From: CAYUYV01 sp050331455
GTDB taxonomy: Bacteria > Pseudomonadota > Alphaproteobacteria > JAJFIK01
Length of the DNA: 64,000 nt
Assembly: GCA_050331455.1 (NCBI GenBank)
Contig: JBHJGV010000005.1
Coordinates: 1-64,000 of the forward strand
Reading direction: 5' to 3'
Program-made: the position numbers and the translations under genes
Notes under the pieces: generated by a model
Seen by the model: the letters and a program-made list of their open reading frames with translations, nothing else
What the model was told of the DNA's origin: nothing
Database searches by the model: none
In this document: in pieces, positions 26,449 to 36,234 of the stretch
Layout of the letters: the number at the start of each line of letters is the position of its first letter
Numbering within the stretch: position 1 is the stretch's first letter

Positions 26449-26849
26449 AACTCCAGCGCTTTCGGGAGGAGGAAGACCTCGTCAACATGACGCCCCTCAT
26501 CGACGTCGTGTTCATTCTGCTGATCTTTTTTATGCTTGCCGGCGCCATCAAGCGCCCGCCGGTGGTGCCCGTGGAGCCACCGAAATCGACGGCCGAGGAG
26601 GAGGGCGACGAAGGCAGCGTCGTGATCCTGGTCGGCTCGGACGGTGATCTTGCCTTTGACGGCCGGTCCCTCGCCAGTGATGCGGATCTGTTGAGCGCCA
26701 TCGGCATCTATCTCACTGTGCGTCCCGACACGGAAGTTCAGCTCAAGGCCGATGCCGCCGTGGATGCCGCCCGGGTGATCGCCGTCATGGAACTGCTGCG
26801 GGAGGCCGGCGCGCGCTCCCTTGTCCTGTTGACCGTCGGTCAGGAATGA
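26445..26849 (+). CDS. exbD: ExbD/TolR family biopolymer transport protein (second copy)
   Basis: A 134-residue ExbD paralogue with the membrane helix NMTPLIDVVFILLIFFMLAG (Asp in PLIDVVF), an acidic linker (STAEEEGDEGS) and a periplasmic domain. The ATG overlaps the stop of the first exbD gene (ATGA), so the two are made together. ExbB complexes contain two ExbD chains, so the two genes may encode a heterodimer. Divergence in the periplasmic parts supports distinct roles. Confidence 0.93.
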   Translation: MKLQRFREEEDLVNMTPLIDVVFILLIFFMLAGAIKRPPVVPVEPPKSTAEEEGDEGSVVILVGSDGDLAFDGRSLASDADLLSAIGIYLTVRPDTEVQLKADAAVDAARVIAVMELLREAGARSLVLLTVGQE

Positions 26850-26861
26850 AGGGCTGAGGCC

Positions 26862-27626
26862 ATGCTCAAGCGGCGCGCGAAAAAGACCATCCGGCCGACC
26901 CCGCTGCCGGTGACCTCACCCACGCCCCTCGGCGATACCCGCACGGGGGCCCCGAACCGCTCCCAATGGGCCCTGGCCGGCGCCGTGGCACTGCTCATCC
27001 ATGGCGCCGCCGCCCTGCCATTTCTGACACCGCCGCCACCGCCGATTATCGGCGTGGGACCGGGTGATCAGGGCGGCATTGCCATCGATCTGGGCCCGCC
27101 GCCGGCGCCGGAGCCCCCTGCCCCGGAGCCTGAACCCGAGCCTGAGCCCGAACCGGAACCCGAGCCTGAAGACGAGATCATCGAGGAGAAATCTGCCGAG
27201 GCGCCGCCGCCGAAACCGCCCGAAGAACCCCGCGAGCGCCCGGCACCGCCGCCGCCGCCGCCGCCGCAGCTTCCCCGCGATATCCAGACCGGGGGCGGGG
27301 GCGACCTGACCCTGGAGGAATATCTGTCCCTCAATGATTGGGTGCGTCAGGCCCGCCAGGCGATCATCGGGGGCCTTCAGTATCCCAGGGATGCGCGGCG
27401 CAACCGCCTCACCGGCGAAGGGCAGGTGATCGTCACGGTCAACCGGCGCGGCCGGATCGAAGGCTGGGAGCTGACGAAATCGACGGGCCATGTGCCGCTC
27501 GACCGGGCCATCGGGCGCGCATTCCGCATCGTGCGCCGTCTCCCGGAGATCCCGCGTTCCGTGCCCCACAATCGTCTGCGCTTCGTCGTGCCGGTGCGCT
27601 TCGAGATCGTTTTCGATCAACGCTGA
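26862..27626 (+). CDS. tonB: TonB family energy transducer
   Basis: A 254-residue protein with an N-terminal membrane anchor (about residues 36-56, WALAGAVALLIHGAAALPFL). A proline-rich periplasmic spacer follows with repeated PEPEPEPE and PPPPPPP tracts. The C-terminal TonB domain (about residues 155-254) includes LQYPRDARRNRLTGEGQVIVTVNRRG and LRFVVPVRFEI. It should couple ExbB/ExbD to outer-membrane receptors such as those at 41147-47279. The stop overlaps the convergent DUF2147 gene by ten bases. Confidence 0.93.
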   Translation: MLKRRAKKTIRPTPLPVTSPTPLGDTRTGAPNRSQWALAGAVALLIHGAAALPFLTPPPPPIIGVGPGDQGGIAIDLGPPPAPEPPAPEPEPEPEPEPEPEPEDEIIEEKSAEAPPPKPPEEPRERPAPPPPPPPQLPRDIQTGGGGDLTLEEYLSLNDWVRQARQAIIGGLQYPRDARRNRLTGEGQVIVTVNRRGRIEGWELTKSTGHVPLDRAIGRAFRIVRRLPEIPRSVPHNRLRFVVPVRFEIVFDQR

Positions 27627-28129
27627 TCGATTGCGGTCTCTGGCGTTCTGGTCTCGGGGACAGGGGCCTCGGGGGTGCCGGGTGCCGCGATGCCGGGACG
27701 GAACCAGGTCTCACCGCGGCAGATGAGGAAAAGACAGCCCTTGACCTTGAGATAAACCTCGTCGGTCAGTTCCAGGCGGCCGCGATAGCCCCGGGTCGCG
27801 TTGGGTTCGAACAAGCGTCCGCCGGTCCAATGCTCGCCGTCCCATTCGAACCCGGACAGCACCTGATGGCCCATGACCTCGGGACGTTTCCAGGTCCAGA
27901 CAATCCGTCCGCAAAGGCTTTCGGATCCGGCCGTGCAGGGCTCGATCTCGACAATCGCGCGCCCGCCCTCGGTCATCCACCGGCCGACCACGGCCTCCCG
28001 CGGATCTTTCGATGATGCGACCGAGCGCGAGTCCGCTGCGGCCGGACCGGTCACCAGACCACCGAACAAGGGGCCGCCGAACAAGAGGCCGCAGAGCAAG
28101 AGGCCAATGATCGCGTGTTTCACTGCCAT
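27617..28129 (-). CDS. DUF2147 family exported protein
   Basis: A 170-residue protein with a signal peptide (MAVKHAIIGLLLCGLLFGG onward, cleaved near PAAADS) and the DUF2147 pattern: VVGRWMTEGGRAIVEIEPC, LCGRIVWTWKRP, WTGGRLFEPNATRGYRGRLEL and VKGCLFLICRGETW. The conserved cysteines could pair in the periplasm. The ATG at 28129 begins the signal and follows GAGGAATAGG. The gene converges on tonB. The molecular function of the family is not established. Confidence 0.85.
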   Translation of the reverse strand: MAVKHAIIGLLLCGLLFGGPLFGGLVTGPAAADSRSVASSKDPREAVVGRWMTEGGRAIVEIEPCTAGSESLCGRIVWTWKRPEVMGHQVLSGFEWDGEHWTGGRLFEPNATRGYRGRLELTDEVYLKVKGCLFLICRGETWFRPGIAAPGTPEAPVPETRTPETAIDQR

Positions 28130-28458
28130 GATGCCTATTCCTCTTGCCCGCCCCTGTGCCGGCTCTGGCGCCGCTCGGCCCATCATGAGGGGAGTCTGGC
28201 GCGGAAGATTTGAAATCCAGTGTCCGTGCAAAACCGGCACGGTGTTGGCCCATCCAAGGCTGAGTCGCGAAACGGCCAAGCCGTGTCGAGCGCGCGGGCG
28301 GGAGTGCGGCGCGGTCCGGCAGCCGAACCCTTCCGTAAACTTGTTAAGGTGCGGGTGCACTCAAGCATTTATGTCCGTGGCCGCGCCCGGGCGACACCGC
28401 CAAGCCTCTGATGCTGCAAACAAAGTCCTATCCCGTTTCGCCAAGGAGAGATGGCCCC

Positions 28459-29709
28459 GTGACTGCATCACCGGAACTCAAGGCTCCAAGACGGCCCCTG
28501 TTTGGCACTGTTGTGGCCGTTGCCCTGCTCCTGGCCGGTTTGGTCGCCTTCGTGACCTTGAGCAATTTGCGCGAGGCGCCCCAGGGCGGCGCCGCGGAAG
28601 ACCGCGCGCCGCTGGTCGAAGTGGTGACGGCCGAGCCCAGTGACGGGCCGGTCCGGGTCTCGGGCACCGGGTTCGTGCGCGCCCGCGACGAAGTGACCCT
28701 CGCTGCGCGGGTTTCGGGTCAGGTGGTGGCCATCAGCCCGGCTTTGGAGCCGGGCGCGGCCGTGGCGCAGGGCGATGTGCTCGTGACCCTGGACCGTCGC
28801 CCCTTTGAGGCCGCTTTGGAACAGGCCCGGGCGGACCGGGAGGCGGCCGAAGCCGATCTTGCCTTCACACTTCAGCAGATTGAGCGCACCCAAAGTCTGA
28901 AAAGCGGCGGCTTTGCCAGCGCCGAACGGCTCGACGACCTCGTGAGCCAGCGCGGGCGTATCCGGGCCCAGCTTGCCCGCCTCGACGCCCTGATCCGGGA
29001 CCGAACCCTTGATCTGGAGTTCACTGAGATCAAGGCTCCGTTCACGGGGCGGGTCGTCACCAAGGCCGTCAGTGTGGGTGCCGTCGTGCAACCGGGCACG
29101 GAACTCGGCCGTCTTTATGCCTCGGATGTCTTCGAGATCCCGGTTCCCCTCGACACCCGCGACGCCGCGCTCATTCCAGGCCTGTGGTCCGGAGACGCGG
29201 GCGGCGAGCCCGGCGCCCCGACACCGGCCACCGTCACGGTCCGCTACGGCACGGGCCGCTATGTCTGGCAAGCCACCGTTGTCCGGGCGGAGGCCCGCAT
29301 CGACGATCAAAGCCGCACCTTGAGTGTGCTGGTGGCTGTGAGCGACCCGGACCGGCCCGGCCGCCCCCTGGAGGACAGCGGGCAGGTTCCCCCGCCCCTG
29401 CGTCCGGGCATGGTGGCCGAGGTGACCATTGAAGGGCGCCCCCTGCCCGGCCAGATCCTGCTGCCGCGGGATGCCCTGCGGATCGGCGCACGTATCTGGA
29501 TCATCGACGGGGACGGCCGCCTTCGGATCCGTCCCGTACGGATCATTTCCGCCACCGGCGAGCGCGTCACCGTGGCCGCACCGGACCTCGCGCCGGGCAC
29601 GCCCATCATCACGAGCCCCCTGGTGGGCGCGGTCGACGGCCTCCGCGTGCGCATTCCGGACCGGGAAACACCGCCGGCTGAGCAGCCTGGCACGGGAGAG
29701 CAGTCATGA
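28459..29709 (+). CDS. RND efflux periplasmic adaptor (membrane fusion protein)
   Basis: A 416-residue HlyD/AcrA-type adaptor. An N-terminal anchor (LFGTVVAVALLLAGLVAFVTL) is followed by a lipoyl/barrel-sandwich domain (GTGFVRARDEVTLAARVSGQVVAI and TLEFTEIKAPFTGRVV-type halves), an intervening alpha-hairpin, and beta-barrel and membrane-proximal domains. It should link the RND pump to an outer-membrane channel. The GTG at 28459 follows AAGGAGA; an ATG at 28411 has no ribosome site. The stop overlaps the start of the pump gene (ATGA), so the pair is coupled. No outer-membrane factor gene is in the window. Confidence 0.9.
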   Translation: MTASPELKAPRRPLFGTVVAVALLLAGLVAFVTLSNLREAPQGGAAEDRAPLVEVVTAEPSDGPVRVSGTGFVRARDEVTLAARVSGQVVAISPALEPGAAVAQGDVLVTLDRRPFEAALEQARADREAAEADLAFTLQQIERTQSLKSGGFASAERLDDLVSQRGRIRAQLARLDALIRDRTLDLEFTEIKAPFTGRVVTKAVSVGAVVQPGTELGRLYASDVFEIPVPLDTRDAALIPGLWSGDAGGEPGAPTPATVTVRYGTGRYVWQATVVRAEARIDDQSRTLSVLVAVSDPDRPGRPLEDSGQVPPPLRPGMVAEVTIEGRPLPGQILLPRDALRIGARIWIIDGDGRLRIRPVRIISATGERVTVAAPDLAPGTPIITSPLVGAVDGLRVRIPDRETPPAEQPGTGEQS

Positions 29710-32700
29710 ATGGTGCGATCGCCGGCATGGTCCGCAATGGCGTGGCCGCAAACCTGCTCATGATGTTCCTGGTCGTCTCCGGCCTTCTCAGCGCCCTGAC
29801 CATCAAGCAGATGGTGTTTCCCGAATTCAGTCTCGACCAGGTGGAAGTGCGGGTCGATTATCCCGGCGCCCTGCCCGAGGAAGTCGAGGATTCGATCATC
29901 AAGCGGATCGAGGAGCAAATCGAGGGAATCGACGGGATCAGCGAGATCCGCGCCACGGCGGCCGAGGGTATCGGCGTCGTCATTGTCGAATTCAGTCGTG
30001 GTACGGATGTCCAGACCAAGCTCGATGAAATCAAGAGCGAAGTCGACCGCATCACCTCCTTCCCCGAAGACGCCGAGGAGCCCCAGGTCTCCGAACGCAC
30101 CAACCGCTCCCGCGTGGTGGAAATCGCTCTTTATGGGGAAGTGGAGCCGCGGATCCTGAAGGACCTTGCGGACGAGGCAAAGGACACTCTGGCGGCCCGC
30201 CCGAACATCTCCTTCGTGGATGTCCGCGGCACCCAGCCCTACGAGGTGTCCATCGAAATTTCCACGGATACCCTGCGCGCCTATAATCTCAGCCTGACGG
30301 ATCTTGCGGACATCGTGCGCGACAACAGCCTCGACCTGCCCGCCGGTGAAATCGAGACCGACGGCCAGGAAATCCTGGTGCGGACGGTGGGCAAGGCCCT
30401 GTCGGGTGCCGATTTCGCCGATATCGTGGTGGTCACCGGGCCCGGCGGCGCGACGGTGCGCCTGGGCGACATCGCCACCGTGGTCGACGGGTTCGAGGAC
30501 ACGGACCAAGAGATCCTGTTCAACGGTCAGCCCTCGGCCTATGTCCAGGTCTTCCGGATCGGTGAGGAGCGGGTCCTTGATGTGGTGGCCGCGGTCAAGG
30601 ATTTCCTGGAGACGGAGCTGCGACCGTCCCTCCCGCCGGGCGTCTCCGCCACTCTTTGGCGCAATGACGCGGTGGAATTCGAGGCACGCATCGCGCTCTT
30701 GATCAAGAACGGCACGATCGGCCTGCTGCTGGTGGTCACGGTACTGACGCTTTTCCTGAACACACAATTGGCCTTCTGGGTGTCCGCGGGGATTTTCGTG
30801 GCCTTTGTCGGGGCATTCTTCGTGATGTCGCTGTTGGAGGTGTCCCTCAATCAGCTTTCCCTGTTCGGCTTCATCCTGGCCATCGGCATCGTGGTGGACG
30901 ACGCTATCGTGGTGGGGGAGAACATTTTCGCCGAGCAGCAAAAGGGCCGTGGGCCCGTGGACGCGGCCACCCTTGGGGCCCAGCGCATCGCCCGCCCGGT
31001 GATTTTCGCGGTGCTGACGACGGTTCTCGCTTTTTTCCCCCTGTTGTTCCTGCCAGGGACCCTCGGCGCCTTTCTGGGTGACATCCCGGCCGTCGTGATC
31101 ATGGTCCTCGCCCTATCCCTGGTGGAGGCCCTGCTGGTCCTGCCGCGCCACTTGTCCAAGGTTCATGACAGCCACGGCCGTAATCTGCTCGGGTTTCTCG
31201 ACGGGCCGCGGCGGTTCGTCGACCGCCGGCTGACGGATTTCATCGAAGGCCCCTTAAGCCGGGCCGTGGCCTTTGCGATCCGATATCCCTTCGTGACGCT
31301 CGCGGGCGGCATCGCGATCGCGCTCACCTGTTATGGCCTTCTTGCCGGGGGTTTGGTGCGCTTCGGCTTCGCGCCGCGGGTCGAGGCGAGCTATGTCCAG
31401 GTGGGCGTCGAGTTGACCCCAGGCACCACCGCCGAGCGCACCCGGACGACGGCGCAAGCCATTCTCCAGGCCGGCCTTGATGTACTGGTGGAGATCGAGC
31501 GGGAACAAGGCTTTGAGCGGGACGCCATGCTTAAGGCCACCTTTTTGTCCGTGGGCGAAGGGACCGGCATCGGCGGCGCCGGGCCCGGCGGCGGGGCGGT
31601 GTCCCTGCCCCAGGCCAATGAGGCGACCGTGCTGGTCGAACTCACCGCCGCGCCGGAGCGGACCTTCCCGACAGCCCTGTTCGAGCAGCGCTGGCGCCGG
31701 AACATTCCAGAATTGCCTGGCGTGCGGAAGGTCACCTTGTCCTCGTCCTTCGTCAGTGTTGGCGAGCCGGTTCAGGTGGAGTTGTCATCCGGTGACACGG
31801 CCCAGCTTAGCCAGGCCGTGGCGGCGGTAGAGGCGGAGTTGCGCCGCCTGACGGGCGTGTTCGATGTGGCCACCGATGAACAGCTTGGCCGTCAGCAGGC
31901 CACCTTGTCCCTGCGCCCCATTGCGCGGGCCTACGGCCTGACGCTCGAGAGCGTCGCCCGGCAGGTGCGGGGCGCCTTTTTCGGGGCCGAAGCGCTCCGC
32001 GTACAGAGAGATCGCGAAGAGATCCGAGTCTATGTCCGCCTGCCCGAGGAAGAACGCAACGCCATCGGCGACATCCGGGCCTTCCGGGTGCGCACGCCAT
32101 CGGGCGGCTTTGTCCCCCTCGACGAGGTCGCCGAGATCCGCCTCGAGGTCGGGCCGACGGCCATCAACCGCCGCGACGGGCTGCGCATCGTGACGGTGTC
32201 CGCCGATCTCGACATCACGGTGACGTCGGCGGCGGATGTGAACGGTTATCTGGCCGAGAATTTCTTCCCCGATTTGATGAACCGGGTGCCGGGCTTCACA
32301 TGGCGCTTCGCCGGGGAGCAGGCGGAACAGTCCGACGTGTTTTCGGTGCTGCTGCGCAATTTCCTACTGGCCCTGTTCGGCATTTACGCCCTGCTGGCCA
32401 TCGCCTTCCGGTCCTATGTCCAGCCCTTCATTGTCATGAGCGCCATTCCCTTCGGCCTGGCCGGTGCCATTCTGGGCCATTTCGTGCTCGGCATCACCAT
32501 GACGATCATCAGCATTTTCGGTGTGGTCGGACTGTCGGGTGTCATCATCAACGGCGCCCTGGTGCTCATCGATTTCATGAACGAGGCCCGCGAACAGGGC
32601 GCCGGCAAGGCCCAGGCAATTCTGGACGGGTGCAAGGCCCGCTTCCGGCCGATCCTGCTGACCTCCCTCACGACCTTTTGCGGTGTGGGGCCGCTGATCT

Positions 32701-32858
32701 TCGAGCCGGGGGTGCAGGCCCAGTTCCTGATCCCGCTTGCGGTCAGCATCGGCTTTGGGGTCCTGTTCGGCACGCCGATCTTCATGCTCATCGTGCCGGC
32801 CCTGGTTTCCTGGCAGTCCGGTGCCGCCCGGTCCCTCTCCCGGGGGGAGGCCGACTGA
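29706..32858 (+). CDS. RND family efflux transporter permease
   Basis: A 1050-residue AcrB/MexF-type inner-membrane pump. The first helix is followed by a large periplasmic domain. TM4 carries the proton-relay aspartates in ILAIGIVVDDAIVVGENIF, and a second periplasmic domain and helix bundle follow (IYALLAIAFRSYVQPFIVMSAIPFGLAGA and FGVVGLSGVIINGALVLIDF). It uses the proton gradient to export drugs, lipids or metabolites. It is translated in an ATGA overlap with its adaptor. The substrate cannot be inferred; the neighbouring carboxylase hints at, but does not prove, lipid-related cargo. Confidence 0.93.
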   Translation: MNGAIAGMVRNGVAANLLMMFLVVSGLLSALTIKQMVFPEFSLDQVEVRVDYPGALPEEVEDSIIKRIEEQIEGIDGISEIRATAAEGIGVVIVEFSRGTDVQTKLDEIKSEVDRITSFPEDAEEPQVSERTNRSRVVEIALYGEVEPRILKDLADEAKDTLAARPNISFVDVRGTQPYEVSIEISTDTLRAYNLSLTDLADIVRDNSLDLPAGEIETDGQEILVRTVGKALSGADFADIVVVTGPGGATVRLGDIATVVDGFEDTDQEILFNGQPSAYVQVFRIGEERVLDVVAAVKDFLETELRPSLPPGVSATLWRNDAVEFEARIALLIKNGTIGLLLVVTVLTLFLNTQLAFWVSAGIFVAFVGAFFVMSLLEVSLNQLSLFGFILAIGIVVDDAIVVGENIFAEQQKGRGPVDAATLGAQRIARPVIFAVLTTVLAFFPLLFLPGTLGAFLGDIPAVVIMVLALSLVEALLVLPRHLSKVHDSHGRNLLGFLDGPRRFVDRRLTDFIEGPLSRAVAFAIRYPFVTLAGGIAIALTCYGLLAGGLVRFGFAPRVEASYVQVGVELTPGTTAERTRTTAQAILQAGLDVLVEIEREQGFERDAMLKATFLSVGEGTGIGGAGPGGGAVSLPQANEATVLVELTAAPERTFPTALFEQRWRRNIPELPGVRKVTLSSSFVSVGEPVQVELSSGDTAQLSQAVAAVEAELRRLTGVFDVATDEQLGRQQATLSLRPIARAYGLTLESVARQVRGAFFGAEALRVQRDREEIRVYVRLPEEERNAIGDIRAFRVRTPSGGFVPLDEVAEIRLEVGPTAINRRDGLRIVTVSADLDITVTSAADVNGYLAENFFPDLMNRVPGFTWRFAGEQAEQSDVFSVLLRNFLLALFGIYALLAIAFRSYVQPFIVMSAIPFGLAGAILGHFVLGITMTIISIFGVVGLSGVIINGALVLIDFMNEAREQGAGKAQAILDGCKARFRPILLTSLTTFCGVGPLIFEPGVQAQFLIPLAVSIGFGVLFGTPIFMLIVPALVSWQSGAARSLSRGEAD

Positions 32859-32940
32859 CGGGTCGGCGCTTTCCCCGTTCACAGCACGCCCGGGCCTTGC
32901 CACACTGGACGCAAAATACTGGCCCAGGAGAGGAGCGTCC

Positions 32941-35900
32941 GTGTCCATCACCCGTGTGCTGATCGCCAATCGCGGCGAAATCGCCATTCGCATCGCGCGC
33001 ACCTGCGCGGCGCTGGGCCTTGAGAGCGTGGCCGTCTTCGCCGAGGACGACGCCCAGGCCCTGCATGCCCTGCGGGCCGAGCAGAGCGAGGCCCTGAAAG
33101 GCGCCGGACCGGCGGCCTACATGGATATCCGCTCGGTCATCGCGGCGGCCACGCGCGCCGGATGCGACGCCGTCCATCCCGGCTATGGCTTTTTAAGCGA
33201 GCGTGCCGATTTCGCGGCGGCCTGCGCCGCAGCCGGACTGACCTTTGTCGGTCCCGCGCCGGAAACCCTCGCCCTGTTCGGTGACAAAGCGCGGGCACGG
33301 GGCCTCGCCTTCGACAGCGGCGTGCCGCTGCTCGCAGGCACCCATCAGGCCACGTCCCCCGAAGACGCGCGAGCCTTTCTCGATGCCCAAGGGCCCGGCG
33401 GCGCCATCATGCTCAAGGCCCTGGCTGGCGGGGGCGGCCGGGGCATCCGGCCCGTGCGGTCCGCCGACGAACTGGCCGGCGCCTATGAGCGGTGCCGGTC
33501 CGAGGCCATGGCCGCCTTCGGGGACGACGCCCTTTATGTGGAGCGCTTCCTGCCCCGGGCCCGGCATGTGGAGGTGCAGATCGTCGGAGACGGCACCGGC
33601 GCCGTGACCCATTTGTGGGACCGGGACTGCACGCTCCAGCGCCGACACCAGAAGATCCTGGAAATCGCTCCCGCGGTCGGCCTTGATCCGGACCTGCGCA
33701 CGCGTATCCACGAGGCTGCCCTCTCCCTCGCTGCCCATGCGGCCTATCGGGGCATCGGCACCATGGAGTTTCTGGTTGACCTGGAGCGCAAGCCCGATGC
33801 GCCCGATGCCTTTGCCTTCATGGAGGCCAATCCACGCTTGCAAGTGGAACATACGGTGACCGAAGCCGTGACGGGTACGGATCTTGTTGCCGTACAGCTG
33901 GCCATTGCCGCAGGGCGGACTCTGGAGGCGTTGGGCCTCGCCGGCGACGGGCGGCCGGAGCCCCGGGGGATTGCTGTCCAGGCCCGCCTCAACATGGAAA
34001 CCATGGCGCCGGATGGCAGCGTGAAGCCCACCGGCGGCACCTTGAGCCTGTTCGAGATGCCCTCGGGTCCCGGCATCCGTGTGGACAGTGCGGGCACGGC
34101 CGGCCTGTCGCCTTCGCCGCGATACGATTCGCTCCTGGCCAAGATCATCACCCATGGGCCCGATGCGGATCTCCCGGGTGCCCTGCGCCGGGCCGAGGCC
34201 GCGCTGTCGGAGGCCCGCGTCGCGGGCATCGCCACCAATCTTGCCTTCCTGCGGGCCCTGACGGGCCACCCGGACATTCGAGCGGGCCGGTTTACGACAC
34301 TGTTTATCGATGATCACAGTGCAGCACTGGTCGAGGCCGCGAACGCCCTGCCCGGTTCCGGTCTGCCCGAACCGCTTGGCGACGCCGTCCCCCAAGGCGC
34401 GGCCCTGACGGACGGCGCCCTGCCCTCCCCGCTCCAAGGCACCGTCGTGACCGTGAGTGTGGAACCGGGGACCCGAGTCTCCCGCGGCCAGGACCTGTTG
34501 ATCCTCGAGTCCATGAAAATGGAGCATGTGGTGTCCGCACCCCATCCGGGTATCGTCCGGGAGGTGACTATTGTTGCCGGCGATACGGTGCGCGAGGGCC
34601 AGGGCCTTTTGATCCTGGAAACCGTGGACGGTGCCGATGAGGCCGTTGCCGGTACGCAGGAAGGGGATCTGGACCGGATCCGGCCGGATCTGGCGGAGGT
34701 CGAAGCCCGCCACGCCCTGGGTCTCGATGACGGACGGGCCGACGCGGTGGCGAAACGCCGGGCCCGGGGTCACCGCACGGCGCGCGAGAACATCGAGGAC
34801 CTGTGCGATCCCGGCAGTTTCCTCGAATATGGCGCCCTCGCCATTGCCGCCCAGCGGCGCCGGCGCAGTGTGGACGACCTGATTGCCAATACGCCTGCGG
34901 ACGGTCTCGTGGGCGGTACGGGCCGGATCAACGGCCATCTGTTTACAGACGAAGCGGCCCGCGCGATGGTCATGTCTTACGACTATATGGTGCTCGCCGG
35001 CACACAAGGGGCCATGAACCACAAAAAGACCGACCGCCTGCTGCATCTGGCGGAAGAATGGCGTATGCCCATCGTCCTGTTCGCGGAAGGCGGCGGCGGG
35101 CGTCCCGGGGACACGGATACGGCCGCCGTGGCCGGCCTCGACGTCCCGACCTTCCGCACCTTCGGACGCCTCAGCGGGCTCATGCCCCGGATCGGCATCG
35201 CCAACGGGCGCTGCTTTGCCGGCAATGCGGCCCTGTTCGGCTGCTGCGACGTGACCATTGCGACGCGCGACTCAACCATCGGCATGGGCGGGCCGGCCAT
35301 GATCGAAGGCGGCGGCCTCGGCGTGTTCAAGCCTGAAGAGGTCGGCCCCATCGACGTCCAGACCCGCAATGGCGTCGTCGATGTGGCGGTGGCCGACGAG
35401 GCCGAGGCCGTGGCGGTCGCCAGGCAGTATCTGTCCTATTTCCAGGGTCCTGTCGCCGATTGGACCTGTACGGATCAACGGCGGCTGCGCCATCTGGTGC
35501 CGGAGAACCGCCTGCGCGTCTATGACATCCGCACCGTGATCGAGACCCTGTGTGACGAAGGCTCGGTTCTAGAACTGCGCCCCCTGTTCGGCCCGGGCAT
35601 GATAACGGCTCTGGTGCGCATCGAGGGTCACCCTTACGGTCTGATCGCGAACAATCCCCAACACCTGTCCGGCGCCATCGACAGCGACGGGGCCGACAAG
35701 GCCGCCCGCTTTCTGCAGCTTTGCGATGCCTTTGATCTGGGCGTGATCTCTCTCGTGGACACGCCGGGGATCATGGTCGGTCCCGATGCGGAGAAAACAG
35801 CCCTGGTGCGCCACGCCTCCCGGCTGTTCGTGACCGCGGGCAGCCTCACGGTGCCGCTCTATGCCATCGTGACCCGCAAGGGCTATGGCCTCGGCGCCCA

Positions 35901-36234
35901 GACCATGACGGGGGGCAGTTTCCATGCGCCCACCTTCCTCGCGTCCTGGCCCAGCGGCGAGTTCGGCGGCATGGGCCTTGAGGGCGCGGTGCGGCTCGGT
36001 TACCGCCGCGAACTGGAGGCCGAGACGGATCCTGAGGCCCAGAAGGCGCTCTATGACAAGCTCATCGCTCGGTACTACGCCCACGGAAAAGCCGTGAACA
36101 TGGCGAGCGTATTGGAGATCGATGCCGTGATCGATCCGGTCGAAAGCCGCCGCTGGATCACGGAAGCCCGCCGTGCCCTGCCCGCCCCGCCACCGCGCAC
36201 CGGCAAGAAGCGTCCGCTGGTGGATACGTGGTGA
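32941..36234 (+). CDS. Single-chain acyl-CoA carboxylase (BC-BCCP-CT fusion)
   Basis: A 1097-residue protein carrying all three activities of a biotin-dependent acyl-CoA carboxylase. Biotin carboxylase spans about residues 1-445 (VLIANRGEIAIRIART, HPGYGFLSERADFA, LKALAGGGGRGIR, FMEANPRLQVEHTVTE). The biotinyl domain has Lys526 in LESMKMEHV. The carboxyltransferase domain covers about 590-1090 (GGGGRPGDTDTAA, GMGGPAMIEGGGLG, DTPGIMVGPDAEKTALVRH, GGSFHAPTFL). Single-chain holo-carboxylases of this layout are known as long-chain acyl-CoA carboxylases in Mycobacterium avium and Rhodopseudomonas palustris. The GTG at 32941 follows GGAGAGGAG and starts the BC domain. The preferred acyl-CoA is not readable. 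Confidence 0.9.
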   Translation: MSITRVLIANRGEIAIRIARTCAALGLESVAVFAEDDAQALHALRAEQSEALKGAGPAAYMDIRSVIAAATRAGCDAVHPGYGFLSERADFAAACAAAGLTFVGPAPETLALFGDKARARGLAFDSGVPLLAGTHQATSPEDARAFLDAQGPGGAIMLKALAGGGGRGIRPVRSADELAGAYERCRSEAMAAFGDDALYVERFLPRARHVEVQIVGDGTGAVTHLWDRDCTLQRRHQKILEIAPAVGLDPDLRTRIHEAALSLAAHAAYRGIGTMEFLVDLERKPDAPDAFAFMEANPRLQVEHTVTEAVTGTDLVAVQLAIAAGRTLEALGLAGDGRPEPRGIAVQARLNMETMAPDGSVKPTGGTLSLFEMPSGPGIRVDSAGTAGLSPSPRYDSLLAKIITHGPDADLPGALRRAEAALSEARVAGIATNLAFLRALTGHPDIRAGRFTTLFIDDHSAALVEAANALPGSGLPEPLGDAVPQGAALTDGALPSPLQGTVVTVSVEPGTRVSRGQDLLILESMKMEHVVSAPHPGIVREVTIVAGDTVREGQGLLILETVDGADEAVAGTQEGDLDRIRPDLAEVEARHALGLDDGRADAVAKRRARGHRTARENIEDLCDPGSFLEYGALAIAAQRRRRSVDDLIANTPADGLVGGTGRINGHLFTDEAARAMVMSYDYMVLAGTQGAMNHKKTDRLLHLAEEWRMPIVLFAEGGGGRPGDTDTAAVAGLDVPTFRTFGRLSGLMPRIGIANGRCFAGNAALFGCCDVTIATRDSTIGMGGPAMIEGGGLGVFKPEEVGPIDVQTRNGVVDVAVADEAEAVAVARQYLSYFQGPVADWTCTDQRRLRHLVPENRLRVYDIRTVIETLCDEGSVLELRPLFGPGMITALVRIEGHPYGLIANNPQHLSGAIDSDGADKAARFLQLCDAFDLGVISLVDTPGIMVGPDAEKTALVRHASRLFVTAGSLTVPLYAIVTRKGYGLGAQTMTGGSFHAPTFLASWPSGEFGGMGLEGAVRLGYRRELEAETDPEAQKALYDKLIARYYAHGKAVNMASVLEIDAVIDPVESRRWITEARRALPAPPPRTGKKRPLVDTW

